From JBKPCD01 sp046727175 (lineage in GTDB: Bacteria; Acidobacteriota; Vicinamibacteria; Vicinamibacterales; 2-12-FULL-66-21), in the NCBI GenBank assembly GCA_046727175.1, contig JBKPCD010000188.1:1-9119 (forward strand): a stretch of DNA of 9,119 nucleotides. Reading direction: 5' to 3'. The stretch's first letter is position 1. Each line of letters starts with the position of its first letter. This document shows positions 9,054 through 9,119 of this stretch, piece by piece. The notes under the pieces are model-generated. The model was not told the DNA's origin. It saw nothing but the letters and a program-made list of their open reading frames with translations, and did no database searches. A program made the position numbers and the translations under genes.

Positions 9054-9119
9054 GTGCAGAACAGGATCGCAAGTCCCGACACAAAACCCGGCGTGGGGAC
9101 TTGCGATCCTGTTCTGCAC
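9054..9119. repeat. 24-bp perfect inverted repeat at the window edge
   Basis: The arm at 9054-9077 (beginning GTGCAGAACAGG, ending AAGTCCC) is the exact reverse complement of 9096-9119. The 18-base loop can extend the stem by CAC/GTG (9080-9082 with 9093-9095) past a two-base bulge. The right arm ends on the last base of the window. It could be a hairpin repeat element, a terminator shared by convergent genes, or a fold-back artefact at a contig end. Confidence 0.8.

Noticed and set aside
8870..9082. 70-residue minus-strand frame in the upstream spacer
   Set aside because: It begins in the inverted repeat and runs through tandem repeats; its sequence is what those repeats encode by chance, and it ends at the pseudokinase start.

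Overview
This high-GC window carries four genes, all on the minus strand. In transcription order they are a membrane-anchored pseudokinase with two PEGA domains (8873-6690), carA (6693-5566), carB (5381-2112) and comEC (2002 to beyond base 1). The strong codon bias, the degenerate kinase-PEGA protein and the style of the intergenic repeats suggest an Acidobacteriota-type bacterium, possibly Vicinamibacteria. That placement is inference; no rRNA or other marker gene is present. comEC is cut by base 1 and a long inverted repeat ends exactly on the last base, so the window may be a complete metagenomic contig.

Layout. The 246 bp upstream of the pseudokinase (8874-9119) hold no convincing gene but are full of dyads: a 24-bp perfect inverted repeat at the edge, a 10-bp tandem repeat, a 19-bp palindrome, a candidate extended -10 and a strong Shine-Dalgarno. 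The SD points to a CTG start, which restores the beginning of the kinase fold. The pseudokinase stop overlaps the carA start as ATGA, so the two are probably translationally coupled. carA and carB are separated by an unusually long 184-bp spacer with two hairpins, an 8-bp tandem repeat able to pair with the first half of the spacer in two mutually exclusive ways, and a good sigma70-like promoter candidate for carB. A 109-bp spacer leads to comEC, which reads open for 667 codons to the window edge.

Function. CarA and CarB are the glutaminase and synthetase subunits of carbamoyl phosphate synthetase, feeding pyrimidine and arginine synthesis. ComEC is the inner-membrane channel for DNA uptake and is not obviously linked to CarAB except by position. 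The most interesting point is the coupling of carA to a transmembrane protein whose kinase domain has lost both the HRD and DFG aspartates while keeping the nucleotide-binding loop and lysine, a possible regulatory or scaffold protein tied to carbamoyl phosphate synthesis. No tRNA, rRNA, CRISPR array or transposase gene was seen. No gene-free stretch exceeds 300 bp.
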